Positions 19,834 through 29,111 of a DNA stretch of 64,000 nt are shown piece by piece. How positions within the stretch are numbered: position 1 is the stretch's first letter; every line of letters begins with the position of its first letter. Made by a program: the position numbers and the translations under genes. The notes under the pieces were generated by a model. The model was not told the origin of the DNA. It ran no database searches and saw only the letters and a program-made list of their open reading frames with translations. Source of the DNA: Franconibacter pulveris DSM 19144 (lineage in GTDB: Bacteria > Pseudomonadota > Gammaproteobacteria > Enterobacterales > Enterobacteriaceae); assembly GCA_000621185.1 (NCBI GenBank), contig KK211221.1:701347-765346 (forward strand), written 5' to 3'.

Positions 19834-21051
19834 TTACAGCGCCTGCTGCGGCTCGTTGAGCGGCTCGTTATCCAGCTCGCGCTCGAAGCTGCGCAAACGC
19901 TTGTAGATGGACATCAGCTCCACAAGCGTCGTCCAGGAGCTAATCAGATACTGGAACGCGCCGCGCACCTGGCCGAAGACGTTGTTGATCTGCTGCATCA
20001 GGCCAAGCGTGATAGCGCCCGAAACAATAGACGGGAAAAGCAGGAACAGGCCAAACACGTTATCCACCTGCAGATACAAAATGCGGGCAATGTTGAAATA
20101 CATGTAGTGGAAATAGAGGCGGAAGTAGTTGCGGCGCACGTTGGCGAATAGCTCGCTCACGGTTGGCGGGCTGGCGCGGGTCGGGTCATCTTCGCCGTAG
20201 ACCAGCTCTTTACGGTAAGCGGCTTCCACGCGCTGGTTTTTAAACTCCAGCCCCGGCAGCTTAATGCCCACGACCGCCAGCAGCCCGGTACCGAGCAACG
20301 ACCAGACAATCGCCGCAATCACCAGACCGTAAGGGATATGCCCGATAATCGGCAACTCCTGCACGTGAGGCGACAGCGCCACCAGCACCGGCAAGAAAGC
20401 GATAAGCGTCATCACCGCGCTGATAAAGCTCACGCCCATATCTTCAAGCGTGGTGGCGAAGCGCATGGTGTCTTCCTGCACGCGCTGCGCGGCCCCTTCA
20501 ATGTGACGCAAGCGCTGCCAGTGCGCCATGTAATATTCGTTCATCGCCGTGCGCCAGCGAAACACGTAATGGCTGATGAAAAAGTTATTCAGCACGCCGA
20601 CCACCACGGCAATCAGCGCGATGCCGAGGAACACGCCAACCTCATGGTAAAACTGCTCGATCTTAACCTTATGGGGCGCGCTTAACGCCGTCTGGATGAG
20701 ATCGTAGAACGGCGCATACCAGGCGTTGACCGCCACGCCCACTTCCACCAGAAACCAGGTCACGAAAATAATCAGCGCCGAGCCAAGAATCGACCAGTGC
20801 TGCCAGCGGTGCGGGCTGTAGAGCATCCAGAAGAGCGCAAAAACCCCTACGCAAAGCGCGTAGTACGCGTAGAAGACCAGATAATTCACCGACCAGAAGC
20901 GCGCCGCGCTGATGGGGACCTCTTTTTCAGCGCCAGCAAGACGCAGCAGCCAGTCGCCGCCGCCCGCCTGCCAGAAAATGACGGCAAGCATCGCCCAAAT
21001 AAAGGCCGACACAAAGAAGGCGGTCGGCCGGGGGAAAAAAGATTTAAACAT
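19834..21051 (-). CDS. sbmA: Peptide transporter SbmA
   Basis: SbmA is a homodimeric, proton-driven inner-membrane importer of antimicrobial peptides such as microcins B17 and J25 and proline-rich peptides. The start at 21051 (CAGGAG upstream) gives MFKSFFPRP and 405 residues (406 in E. coli). About seven hydrophobic helices, the motifs [20 protein letters not shown] and [15 protein letters not shown], and the C-terminal [15 protein letters not shown] identify the SbmA/BacA family. Confidence 0.96.
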   Translation of the reverse strand: MFKSFFPRPTAFFVSAFIWAMLAVIFWQAGGGDWLLRLAGAEKEVPISAARFWSVNYLVFYAYYALCVGVFALFWMLYSPHRWQHWSILGSALIIFVTWFLVEVGVAVNAWYAPFYDLIQTALSAPHKVKIEQFYHEVGVFLGIALIAVVVGVLNNFFISHYVFRWRTAMNEYYMAHWQRLRHIEGAAQRVQEDTMRFATTLEDMGVSFISAVMTLIAFLPVLVALSPHVQELPIIGHIPYGLVIAAIVWSLLGTGLLAVVGIKLPGLEFKNQRVEAAYRKELVYGEDDPTRASPPTVSELFANVRRNYFRLYFHYMYFNIARILYLQVDNVFGLFLLFPSIVSGAITLGLMQQINNVFGQVRGAFQYLISSWTTLVELMSIYKRLRSFERELDNEPLNEPQQAL

Positions 21052-21204
21052 CACTTCACTCCTGCACTTCTGATTGTTATCGCGTTGCTGCGCTTCATCT
21101 TCGCCGTTTTTAACCACGGAGGGCGTTAGCTTACCTAAAACCGTCCGTAAGGCGCGGTGAATGTTGTTGCTAAAAATAAAAGGCGCCAGACCGCGCTGCG
21201 CCTG

Positions 21205-21759
21205 TTAAGACAAAACGGGAAAAGGTGAGTTCGTCCGCCACGCGTCAAGGATAGTTTGGGTGGGAAGCACCTGCGGCGGATTAGCTGGCGCAATGAACGA
21301 GCGCCAGACATCGTTGTAGTGACGGATAAGCACGTCCGCTGGCGCTGCCGGACGGTCGGCGGTGGTATGGGCGTCGTCTGCAATGGTAATGCGATAACCC
21401 CGGCTGACGCCGTTTTTGATGGTGGCGTCCACGCAGTAATCTGTCGCGCAGCCGCAAATCACAAACTCATCGATGCTTTGCTCGCGCAGCAGCGCATCGA
21501 GCGACGTATTATAAAACGCGTCGCAGGCGCTTTTCGTCACGTAAAACGCCCCTTCAGGCTGGTTAAGCTCCGCCAGCAGCGCGAACGCCTCGCTCCCTTC
21601 CGGCAACGCTTCCTCGTCGGCATGCTGAATAAAGATGACGGCGTCAGCCGCCTGCGTCAGCGCATTGATGCGCGCCGCGCACGCTTCGCGGTTAAGCCGC
21701 GGCGTGGCGAAGACGCCGTTTTGCATATCAACAACCATAACGACACGTCGGGTTGGCAT
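21205..21759 (-). CDS. Isochorismatase-like cysteine hydrolase
   Basis: A 184-residue hydrolase of the isochorismatase-like superfamily. The triad is visible: Asp in VVDMQNGVF, Lys in YVTKSACDAF, and the nucleophile in CGCATDYCV. The start at 21759 follows GGAG. Members with this size hydrolyse small amides such as nicotinamide or act on isochorismate; the substrate cannot be read here. Single gene between sbmA and ampH. Confidence 0.85.
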   Translation of the reverse strand: MPTRRVVMVVDMQNGVFATPRLNREACAARINALTQAADAVIFIQHADEEALPEGSEAFALLAELNQPEGAFYVTKSACDAFYNTSLDALLREQSIDEFVICGCATDYCVDATIKNGVSRGYRITIADDAHTTADRPAAPADVLIRHYNDVWRSFIAPANPPQVLPTQTILDAWRTNSPFPVLS

Positions 21760-21965
21760 GAGAGGCTCCACAATGAATTAAAAGGGAAGATTGTAGCCTG
21801 GCGCAACGTAACGGTGAAAAAGAGTATGAGGGGAGAAAAGAAAAAGTGCTGTGGTTACTCATCGTTACGCTTTTTCGCGTTTTATGTCGCTAATCGGCCC
21901 TTTGCACAACGGCGCAGAGTAGTATAAATAGCCTTTACCCCTTAATAACTGTATGGATCCGTCCG

Positions 21966-23123
21966 TTGAAACGTTGCTTGCTTTTTCTCGCTGCGCTGAG
22001 CGCTGCGGTGTTGCCTGCGGCCCAGGCTGCCCCCGCCTCGCCTGACCCGGTATTTGCTTCCGAAATCGTTGACCGTTATGCCAATCATATTTTTTATGGC
22101 AGCGGCGCCACCGGCATGGCGATGGTGGTTATCGATGGCAACCAGCGCGTCTTTCGCAGCTTCGGCGAAACCCGCCCCGGCAATAATGTGCGCCCGCAAC
22201 TCGATTCGGTCATCCGTATTGCTTCCCTGACCAAACTGATGACCAGCGAAATGCTGGTAAAGCTGCTCGACCAGGGCGTGGTGCAGCTTAACGATCCGCT
22301 CAGCAAATATGCGCCTGCCGGCGCGCGCGTGCCCACTTATCAGGGCAAGCCGATTACGCTTGTGAACCTCGCCACTCACACCAGCGCCCTGCCCCGCGAG
22401 CAGCCCGGCGGCGCGGCGCACCGCCCGGTGTTTGTCTGGCCGACCAAAGAGCAGCGCTGGAACTGGATTAGCCAGGCGAGCCTGAAGGCGGCGCCAGGCT
22501 CTATCGTCTCTTATTCCAACCTGGCGTTTGATCTGCTGGCGGATGCGCTTTCGCGGGCGGCGGGCAAACCGTATCCCCAGCTTTTTGAAGAGCAGATAAC
22601 CCGCCCGCTCGGCATGAAAGACACCACCTTCACCCCGTCGCCCGACCAGTGCAAGCGCCTGATGGTGGCGGAAAAAGGGGCCAGCCCCTGCAACAACACG
22701 CTGGCGGCCATCGGCAGCGGCGGCGTGTACTCCACGCCTGACGACATGATGCGCTGGATGCAGCAGTTCCTCGCCTCCGACTTCCATTCACGCGGCGCGC
22801 AGGCGGACCGGATGCAGACGCTGATTTACCAGCGCGCGCAGTTCGCCCGCGTGGTCGGCATGGATGTGCCGGGCCGGGCCGACGCGCTGGGGCTGGGCTG
22901 GGTCTACATGGCGCCGAAAGCGGGCCGCCCTGGCATTATTCAAAAAACCGGCGGCGGCGGCGGCTTTATTACCTATATGGCGATGGTGCCGCAAAATAAT
23001 ATCGGCGTTTTCGTGGTGGTGACCCGTTCGCCCTTAACCCGTTTCGTGAACATGAGCGACGGCGTTAACGATCTGGTTACGGAACTGAGCGGCAACAGGC
23101 CTTTGCCAACGCCCGCTTCCTGA
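21966..23123 (+). CDS. ampH: Penicillin-binding protein AmpH
   Basis: A periplasmic D,D-carboxypeptidase/endopeptidase of the class-C beta-lactamase fold that remodels peptidoglycan. It has a signal peptide (about 1-21, ends AQAA), the nucleophile motif SLTK, the YSN tyrosine motif, and the KTG-like box KTGGGGGF. 385 residues, as in E. coli. The start codon is TTG at 21966; the ATG at 21953 is out of frame, so TTG is the only fit to the conserved N-terminus LKR-LLF. Confidence 0.95.
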   Translation: MKRCLLFLAALSAAVLPAAQAAPASPDPVFASEIVDRYANHIFYGSGATGMAMVVIDGNQRVFRSFGETRPGNNVRPQLDSVIRIASLTKLMTSEMLVKLLDQGVVQLNDPLSKYAPAGARVPTYQGKPITLVNLATHTSALPREQPGGAAHRPVFVWPTKEQRWNWISQASLKAAPGSIVSYSNLAFDLLADALSRAAGKPYPQLFEEQITRPLGMKDTTFTPSPDQCKRLMVAEKGASPCNNTLAAIGSGGVYSTPDDMMRWMQQFLASDFHSRGAQADRMQTLIYQRAQFARVVGMDVPGRADALGLGWVYMAPKAGRPGIIQKTGGGGGFITYMAMVPQNNIGVFVVVTRSPLTRFVNMSDGVNDLVTELSGNRPLPTPAS

Positions 23124-23131
23124 ATGCCTCT

Positions 23132-23162
23132 ACGGCGCGGGGTGTCAGCCTGCGCCGTTTTT
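23132..23162 (+). terminator. Terminator of ampH
   Basis: ACGGCGC (23132) pairs with GCGCCGT (23152), followed by a T-run. Confidence 0.8.
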
Positions 23163-23276
23163 TACGCCTCCTCCCCTTCCCCACAAGAAAAGCGCGTCAA
23201 TACCCCGGCCTCGCCGCTCCGTTAATGGCCAGAGTGTCATCTATACTCCTTAGGGTTCTGGTTACAGGAGATAAAA

Positions 23277-23771
23277 ATGAATGATGCTATCGAACGCGCT
23301 ACCACTAAAGTCAGAGAGTACCTTCGTGCGAAAGGCCTGAAGCTTGCCACGGCGGAGTCATGCACCGGCGGGCTTATCGCCTATTCGCTATGCGCCACCG
23401 GCGACACCACCGATTTCTTCTCCAGCGGCTTTACCACTTACACCAATAAAGCGAAGCAGAATATGCTGGGCGTCAGCGAAGAGACGCTGCGCCTGTACAC
23501 CGCCGTCAGCGAACAGACGGTAAAAGAGATGGCGCAGGGCGCGCGCGACCGCTCCGGGGAGGATGTCAGCCTGTCGGTCAGCGGCTACGCCGGGCCGGAC
23601 GGCGGCGAAGACGGCACGCCCGCGGGCACCGTCTGGTTTGGCTGGGCGCTAAATGACGGTCGCGTGGTGGCGGAAAAGCGTCATTTTAACGGCGACCCAA
23701 AAACCGTTATCGACCAGGCGGCGGCCTTCGCCCTGGAACGTTTAATCGAACTGCTTAAAGAGCAAGAGTAA
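23277..23771 (+). CDS. CinA C-terminal (PncC-like) family protein
   Basis: A 164-residue protein made only of the CinA C-terminal domain, the fold of nicotinamide-nucleotide deamidase PncC. The signature TAESCTGGLIAYSL, the TAVSEQTVKEMAQGAR block and the loop SGYAGPDGG are seen. It looks more like the second enteric paralogue (YdeJ type) than PncC, so the deamidase activity is not sure. ACAGGAG precedes the ATG at 23277. Confidence 0.85.
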   Translation: MNDAIERATTKVREYLRAKGLKLATAESCTGGLIAYSLCATGDTTDFFSSGFTTYTNKAKQNMLGVSEETLRLYTAVSEQTVKEMAQGARDRSGEDVSLSVSGYAGPDGGEDGTPAGTVWFGWALNDGRVVAEKRHFNGDPKTVIDQAAAFALERLIELLKEQE

Positions 23772-23875
23772 CCCGCCTTATGGTCTGCCTGTAAACTCAA
23801 AACATGGCCCTGTAAGGCAGACCATACTCCCGGCACAATGACGCCAGTTCATTCAAACACGTCGGGAGAATCACC

Positions 23876-24355
23876 ATGTCACAACGTCTTAACTACTTCC
23901 AGGCCGCGGGCGATCTGGCGAAAAAGTGTATGGAGCTCAGCGCCGCGCTCAACCAAAAGCCGGTCATTAAAGAGCTGGGGCAGCTTATTATGCTGCGCGC
24001 TTCTCAGCTTAACGGCTGCGCCTTTTGCGTCGATATGCACGTAAAAGAGGCGAGAATGCACGGCGAGCGCGAGCTGCGTCTGCATCATGTCGCCGTCTGG
24101 CGCGAATCCACGCTTTTTTCCGCCCGCGAACGGGCGGCGCTGGCCTGGACCGAGGCGCTGACCCGCCTGACCAACCAGGAGGTCTCTGACGAAGAGTGGG
24201 GCGCGGTGCGCGAGCACTTCAACGAAGAAGAGATTGCGCAAATCAGTTTCCAGATAGCCGCCATCAACAGCTGGAACCGTATGGGCGTGGCGTTTCGCGC
24301 GACTCCCGGCTCCGCCGACGCGGCTTACGGGCTGGATAAAGCGGGCCTGAATTAA
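23876..24355 (+). CDS. Carboxymuconolactone decarboxylase (AhpD-like) family protein
   Basis: A 159-residue all-helical protein with the AhpD-type redox motif CAFCVDMH (CxxC plus His), which can reduce peroxides or disulfides. The family pattern RERAALAWTEALTRL follows. The start at 23876 follows GGGAGAATCACC. No partner reductase is next to it. Confidence 0.85.
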   Translation: MSQRLNYFQAAGDLAKKCMELSAALNQKPVIKELGQLIMLRASQLNGCAFCVDMHVKEARMHGERELRLHHVAVWRESTLFSARERAALAWTEALTRLTNQEVSDEEWGAVREHFNEEEIAQISFQIAAINSWNRMGVAFRATPGSADAAYGLDKAGLN

Positions 24356-24458
24356 CCCTGCAGGGCCAGGGATGGCCGTTTAGCGACCATAATCGTAAAA
24401 CGTCGCGCAATAAATCGGGTAAAATAAGGGTCTTTCTTGCAGACAAAAGATAACCGCC

Positions 24459-25436
24459 ATGTCCGATTTCTCCCTGATTTCCCGTCCGCGCCGCCTGCGT
24501 AAATCGCCTTCGCTGCGCGCTATGTTTGAAGAAACCTCGCTGAGCCGCAACGACCTGGTGCTGCCAATCTTCGTTGAAGAGGGGCTGGATGATTACAAAC
24601 CTATCGCTGCGATGCCGGGCGTCGTGCGCATTCCGGAAAAATACCTCGCCAAAGAGATTGAGCGTATCGCCAACGCGGGCATCCGCTCGGTGATGACCTT
24701 CGGTATCTCCCACCACACCGACGAGTGCGGCAGCGACACCTGGAATGAAAACGGCCTGGTGGCGCGCATGTCCCGCATCGCTAAAGACGCGGTGCCGGAG
24801 ATGATCGTCATGTCCGACACCTGCTTTTGTGAATACACCACCCACGGCCACTGCGGCGTGCTGTGCGACCACGGCGTGGATAACGACCAGACGCTGATTA
24901 ACCTCGGCAAGCAGGCCGTGGTGGCCGCACGCGCGGGCGCGGACTTTATCGCCCCTTCTGCCGCGATGGACGGCCAGGTAAAAGCGATTCGTCAGGCGCT
25001 GGACGCGGCGGGCTTTACCGACACCGCCATCATGTCTTACTCCACTAAATTCGCCTCGTCTTTCTACGGCCCGTTCCGTGAAGCGGCGGGCACCGCCCTG
25101 AAAGGCGACCGCAAAACCTACCAGATGAGCCCGATGAACCGCCGCGAAGCGATTCGCGAGTCTCTGCTGGATGAGGCGGAAGGCGCGGATGCGCTGATGG
25201 TGAAACCGGCAGGCCCGTATCTGGATATTCTGCGCGATATCCGCGAACGCACCGCCCTGCCGCTCGGCGCCTATCAGGTGAGCGGCGAGTACGCGATGAT
25301 CAAATTCGCCGCACAGGCGGGCGCGATTGATGAAACCAACGTCGTGCTGGAAAGTCTGGGCGCCATTAAGCGCGCCGGCGCGGATCTCATCTTTACCTAT
25401 TTCGCGCTCGATCTGGCCGAGAAAAACATTATCTGA
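24459..25436 (+). CDS. hemB: Delta-aminolevulinic acid dehydratase HemB
   Basis: HemB condenses two 5-aminolevulinates to porphobilinogen in haem synthesis. Its 325 residues show the zinc cysteine cluster in [20 protein letters not shown], the Schiff-base lysine in [12 protein letters not shown] and the second active-site lysine in [13 protein letters not shown]. Length and context (after ampH) fit E. coli. Followed by a strong terminator. Confidence 0.97.
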   Translation: MSDFSLISRPRRLRKSPSLRAMFEETSLSRNDLVLPIFVEEGLDDYKPIAAMPGVVRIPEKYLAKEIERIANAGIRSVMTFGISHHTDECGSDTWNENGLVARMSRIAKDAVPEMIVMSDTCFCEYTTHGHCGVLCDHGVDNDQTLINLGKQAVVAARAGADFIAPSAAMDGQVKAIRQALDAAGFTDTAIMSYSTKFASSFYGPFREAAGTALKGDRKTYQMSPMNRREAIRESLLDEAEGADALMVKPAGPYLDILRDIRERTALPLGAYQVSGEYAMIKFAAQAGAIDETNVVLESLGAIKRAGADLIFTYFALDLAEKNII

Positions 25437-25444
25437 TGCGTTAA

Positions 25445-25473
25445 AAAGGCGGCTTACGAGCCGCCTTTTTTAT
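25445..25473 (+). terminator. Terminator of hemB
   Basis: AAAGGCGGCT-TACG-AGCCGCC hairpin followed by a T-run. Confidence 0.9.
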
Positions 25474-25800
25474 TAAGCCCCGCTATTGTCGTTTTTTAAC
25501 GATCGTTTTTGAGCTTTTTCGCTTACCAACTCGTCTGAATGCCTTACCAGCCTTGCGTTTTACGGGCAGAACTCCAATGGTTAACAATTACGCTACAACA
25601 CATGTTATCTTTCGCCAGACAGGCGTTATTCCAGGTTAAAGAGAGGTTATTTAAGCCCATTTGATGACGCATTCGAGTCAAAAAGTGTTAAGCGCTCTTT
25701 TTTCGCTGCGCTCACGCTGTGACGTTTCCTTCATGGTGCTGACACGGCGCCGTCATCTTTTCTCGTTATGTTCACCTCGTTAACGCGAGGAGAGCCTGGC
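25474..25800. other. 327-bp interval before the OlsF-like gene
   Basis: No gene is seen. It should contain the promoter of the acyltransferase gene; I cannot point to a sure -35/-10 pair or operator. Confidence 0.5.
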
Positions 25801-27513
25801 ATGTTCAGTATCGATAACGTTCTGCACGACCTTAACCCCCACGGCAACACCGCCCCCTGGCTAAAGCGCGTATTAAAAAGTCTGCTTCACGAAGAGGAAT
25901 TCCGGCTTTTCGCCGACCGCCACCGTCACCTTAAAGGGCTGGATATGGTGGAACAGGTGCTGGAACATCTGCAGATCCGCTGCGACATCGCGGCAAGAGA
26001 GCTTGAGCAAATTCCCGATCGCGGGCCGCTGGTGGTGGTGGCGAACCATCCCACCGGCACGCTTGACGGCCTGCTGCTGCTCTACACGCTCTCCCGCGTG
26101 CGGCGGGATATCAAAGTGGTGGCTAACCGCATGTTGAGCCATCTCGAACCGCTCTCTTCGCTCTTTATCGCCGTGGATAATCTGGGCAATCGCACCCGGA
26201 AAAGCGCCATTAAGCAGATGGAAGCGCAGCTTGAGCGCGGCGGCGTGCTGATCTTTTTCCCGGCGGGCGAAGTGTCGCGTCCGGCGACGCAGGGCATTGT
26301 GGATAAAGCCTGGAACCCGGGCTTTGTTAAGCTTGCCAGCCGCTATCGCGCTACGGTGCTGCCGGCGTACCTGGCCGGGCGCAACAGCCTCGCTTTTTAC
26401 GGCGCCTCGCTGCTCTCTCCCACGCTCGCCATGCTGATGCTGATTGGCGAAATGTTCCGCAAGCGCGGCGCCACGCTGCCTGTGCGCATCGGCGAACGCA
26501 TCCCCTGGACTTGCTGGCATGAGCCTGACGCCGCGGCGAAAGAGACGGCGGCGCGCTTTCGCCGCCATGTGCAGCAACTGGGTAAAGGCCGCAAGGGCGT
26601 TTTTAACAGCGAATGCGCCATCGCCAGACCGGAAGACCGCGCCACGCTGCGCCACGCGCTGGCGCAGGCGGAAGTGTTAGGGCAAACCCCCGACGGCAAG
26701 ACGATTTACCTCTGGCAGCGGCGCGGCGCGGAAGAGGCGCCGGTGCTGCGCGAACTGGGCCGCCTGCGGGAAATTGCTTTTCGCGCGGTGGGCGAAGGCA
26801 GCGGCAGACGCCGCGATATCGACCGTTACGATGACGACTATCAGCATCTGATCCTCTGGGATGACGCGGCGCTGGAGATAGTCGGCGCTTACCGCTTCGC
26901 CCCCTGCGCCGGGCTGGTGGCGCAGCATGGCTTTGACGCGCTCTACAGCCATACGCTCTTCCACTATGACGAGCGAATGAAGGCGATAGTCAGCCAGGGT
27001 ATTGAATTGGGACGCAGCTTTATTCAGCCGCAATACTGGGGACGTCGCGGGCTGGATTATCTGTGGAGCGGCATCGGCGCTTATCTGGCGCGTTATCCGC
27101 ACTACCGCTATCTTTTTGGACCGGTCTCTATCTCCGGCGGGCTGCCGCCTGCCGCGCGCGATTTGCTGGTGGCGTTTTACCGGCTCTGGTTTCCGGCCCC
27201 CGAGGCGCTGGCCGCCTCCCGTCGCCCTTATCCCGTTTCGCTGCCCGAGGCCCTGGCGCAGTTCAGCGGCGCAGATTATGTGGAAGATCTGACGCGCCTG
27301 AAAACGCTGCTCGGCAATCTCGGCTGCGGCATTCCGCCGCTCTATAAGCAATATTCGGAGCTTTGCGAACCCGGCGGCGTGCAGTTTATCGACTTCGGCA
27401 GCGACCCGGCGTTTAACGACTGCATTGACGGGCTGGTGCTGGTGGACTTAACGCGCCTTAAAGCGTCGCGGCGCGAGCGTTACATTGGTGTTCATGAAAG
27501 CGCTGATGCCTAA
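25801..27513 (+). CDS. OlsF-like two-domain acyltransferase (ornithine lipid synthase candidate)
   Basis: A 570-residue fusion. The N-terminal half is a PlsC-type acyltransferase with the catalytic HX4D box NHPTGTLDG, the block FFPAGEVSRP and the acyl-binding P-AYLAGRN motif. The C-terminal half (from about residue 290) has the pattern of OlsB/hemolysin-like N-acyltransferases: LREIAFRAVGEG, the YDDDYQHLILWD box, VGAYR, ELGRSFIQPQYWG, and YLFGPVSIS. This order, O-acyltransferase then N-acyltransferase, is that of OlsF, which makes ornithine lipids from ornithine and acyl-ACP in Serratia and others. The start at 25801 follows GCGAGGAG. The substrate is inferred from domain order only. Confidence 0.8.
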   Translation: MFSIDNVLHDLNPHGNTAPWLKRVLKSLLHEEEFRLFADRHRHLKGLDMVEQVLEHLQIRCDIAARELEQIPDRGPLVVVANHPTGTLDGLLLLYTLSRVRRDIKVVANRMLSHLEPLSSLFIAVDNLGNRTRKSAIKQMEAQLERGGVLIFFPAGEVSRPATQGIVDKAWNPGFVKLASRYRATVLPAYLAGRNSLAFYGASLLSPTLAMLMLIGEMFRKRGATLPVRIGERIPWTCWHEPDAAAKETAARFRRHVQQLGKGRKGVFNSECAIARPEDRATLRHALAQAEVLGQTPDGKTIYLWQRRGAEEAPVLRELGRLREIAFRAVGEGSGRRRDIDRYDDDYQHLILWDDAALEIVGAYRFAPCAGLVAQHGFDALYSHTLFHYDERMKAIVSQGIELGRSFIQPQYWGRRGLDYLWSGIGAYLARYPHYRYLFGPVSISGGLPPAARDLLVAFYRLWFPAPEALAASRRPYPVSLPEALAQFSGADYVEDLTRLKTLLGNLGCGIPPLYKQYSELCEPGGVQFIDFGSDPAFNDCIDGLVLVDLTRLKASRRERYIGVHESADA

Positions 27514-27565
27514 TCTGCCTTCTGGAGTAAAGTCTTGCGCATGCCCGTAACAGCTCGGCGAAAGA

Positions 27566-27597
27566 TAAAAAAACACCCGGCGAGCCGGGTGTTTTGC
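27566..27597. terminator. Bidirectional terminator between the OlsF-like gene and asr
   Basis: AAACACCCGG-CGAG-CCGGGTGTTT with an A-run on the left and T-rich sequence on the right, between convergent genes. Confidence 0.85.
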
Positions 27598-27617
27598 GGG
27601 GGACAAACGAATGAAAC

Positions 27618-28013
27618 TTATGCGGCAGGCTGGGCAGCCGGTTTAGCGGCGGTGTGTTTTACCGCTTTTTTGTGATGCTTTTTAGCGGCCTGCGCTTTCT
27701 GCTCTACCGGTTTCTGCTCGGTGGTGGCAGCCGCTTTTTTGTGGTGCTTTTTAGCCGCCTGCGCTTTCTGCTCTACCGGTTTCTGCTCGGTGGTGGCAGC
27801 CGCTTTTTTATGGTGCTTTTTAGCCGCCTGAGCTTTCTGCTCAACGGCTTTCTTGTGCGCTTTCTTATGGTGCGTTTTCGCAGCCGGGGCTTTCGCCGGC
27901 GCGGAAGTGGTGGCGGTGGCAGCCGGAGCCGGCGCAGCAGCGTTATCTGCAGCGAAAGCGGCGGCGGACAGGCCCATGGTCGCAGCAACAATCAGTGCTA
28001 ATACTTTTTTCAT
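27618..28013 (-). CDS. asr: Acid shock protein Asr
   Basis: A 131-residue periplasmic, very basic and low-complexity protein of the Asr family, induced by low pH in E. coli. A signal peptide (1-21, ending AAFA-AD) is followed by an Ala/Pro/Thr segment and Lys/His-rich repeats around [16 protein letters not shown]. The start at 28013 follows GAGGGTAAAGAG; the open frame upstream is not conserved. The family varies in repeat number, so length is not a sign of damage. Confidence 0.9.
   Translation of the reverse strand: MKKVLALIVAATMGLSAAAFAADNAAAPAPAATATTSAPAKAPAAKTHHKKAHKKAVEQKAQAAKKHHKKAAATTEQKPVEQKAQAAKKHHKKAAATTEQKPVEQKAQAAKKHHKKAVKHTAAKPAAQPAA
27663..27845. repeat. 69-bp tandem repeats inside asr
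   Basis: About 2.7 copies of a 69-bp unit (23 codons, starting [15 protein letters not shown]). The sequence CTCTACCGGTTTCTGCTCGG recurs at 27702 and 27771. The copies are nearly identical at the DNA level, which points to recent duplication. Confidence 0.9.
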
Positions 28014-28172
28014 CTCTTTACCCTCAACGTTGTTTTGTTCGCTACCCCACTGCGGGGCCGTTGAAGTCACTATAGAGAAGCCGCGCCGCCGCTTCCGTGA
28101 GTGATTGGTATCGGCGTGTAACCGAATGTACAAGGCGGGAGAGCCGCCCCTTTCGGGGCGGAAAACGCGCGT

Positions 28173-29111
28173 CTACGCGCGACGCTGACGGGCAAGCGCG
28201 GCGATATCCTGCGGCGTGGTGCGACAGCAGCCGCCAATCAGCTTCGCGCCCGCTTCCCGCCAGGCGGGCAGGTAGTGTTCAAGCGTATGGCAGGCGTGGC
28301 TGCGGTGGCGCCAGGTTTTGCTTGCCGCGTCATACTCCTCGCCGGAGTTGGGATAAACCACCAGCGGCAGCGGCGTTAAGCTGTGCAGGTGAGAAAGCGC
28401 GGCGGTGGTTTTCTCAAGGGCGATGCAGTTAATGCCGAGCGCCACAATCTGCGGATTATCCTTCAGCGCTTCCACCACCTCGCCGAGCGGCGAACCGTCG
28501 CTGATGTGCTCGCTATCGCGAAGCGTAAACGAGAACCACGCGCGAGCGGCGGGAAACTCTGTCAGCAGCGCGGCCAGCGCCCGCGCCTCGGCCAGCGACG
28601 GCAGCGTTTCGCAGGCCAGCAGATCCGCCCCCGCCGCCAGCAGTGCCGCAACGCGCGGACGGTGGAACGCGTTAAACGCCGCTTCGCTAAGCTGGTAGTC
28701 GCCCCGGTATTCCGCGCCGTCGGCAAGAAAAGCGCCATACGGCCCTACCGAGCCCGCCACCAGCAGCGGCGCAGCCTGCGGCTGTTCTTTAAGAAAATCC
28801 TCCCGCGCCTGGCGCGCCAGCTCCACGCTGCGGGCTATCAGCGCGCAGGATTGCGCTTCATCCAGCCCGCGCGCGGCAAAACCTGCGGGCGTGGCCTGGT
28901 AGCTCGCGGTGATGGCGCACTGCGCTCCGGCGCGAAAGTAATCCAGATGCACCTGGTAAATCAGCTCCGGGTTTTCCATCAGCACTTTCGCTGACCAGAG
29001 GCTGTCCGCCAGGTTGCAGCCGCGCGCTTCAAGTTCGGTGGCGAGCGCGCCGTCCAGCACGACATAAGGCTGCTGGCTCAACAGCGCATTTAAAGGATTA
29101 TTCAGTGGCAT
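28173..29111 (-). CDS. mmuM: Homocysteine S-methyltransferase MmuM
   Basis: MmuM moves a methyl group from S-methylmethionine (or SAM) to homocysteine, giving methionine. The 312-residue TIM-barrel protein has the zinc cysteines in LGINCIALE and in IGGCCRTTP. The start at 29111 follows GAGGAA and gives 2 residues more than E. coli MmuM. It overlaps the end of mmuP by 14 bp, so the two are one operon under the MetJ operator upstream of mmuP. Confidence 0.95.
   Translation of the reverse strand: MPLNNPLNALLSQQPYVVLDGALATELEARGCNLADSLWSAKVLMENPELIYQVHLDYFRAGAQCAITASYQATPAGFAARGLDEAQSCALIARSVELARQAREDFLKEQPQAAPLLVAGSVGPYGAFLADGAEYRGDYQLSEAAFNAFHRPRVAALLAAGADLLACETLPSLAEARALAALLTEFPAARAWFSFTLRDSEHISDGSPLGEVVEALKDNPQIVALGINCIALEKTTAALSHLHSLTPLPLVVYPNSGEEYDAASKTWRHRSHACHTLEHYLPAWREAGAKLIGGCCRTTPQDIAALARQRRA

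Noticed and set aside
27663-27845. The asr repeats as a CRISPR-like array
   Set aside because: The repeats are direct 69-bp units without spacers and code for an in-frame protein repeat.
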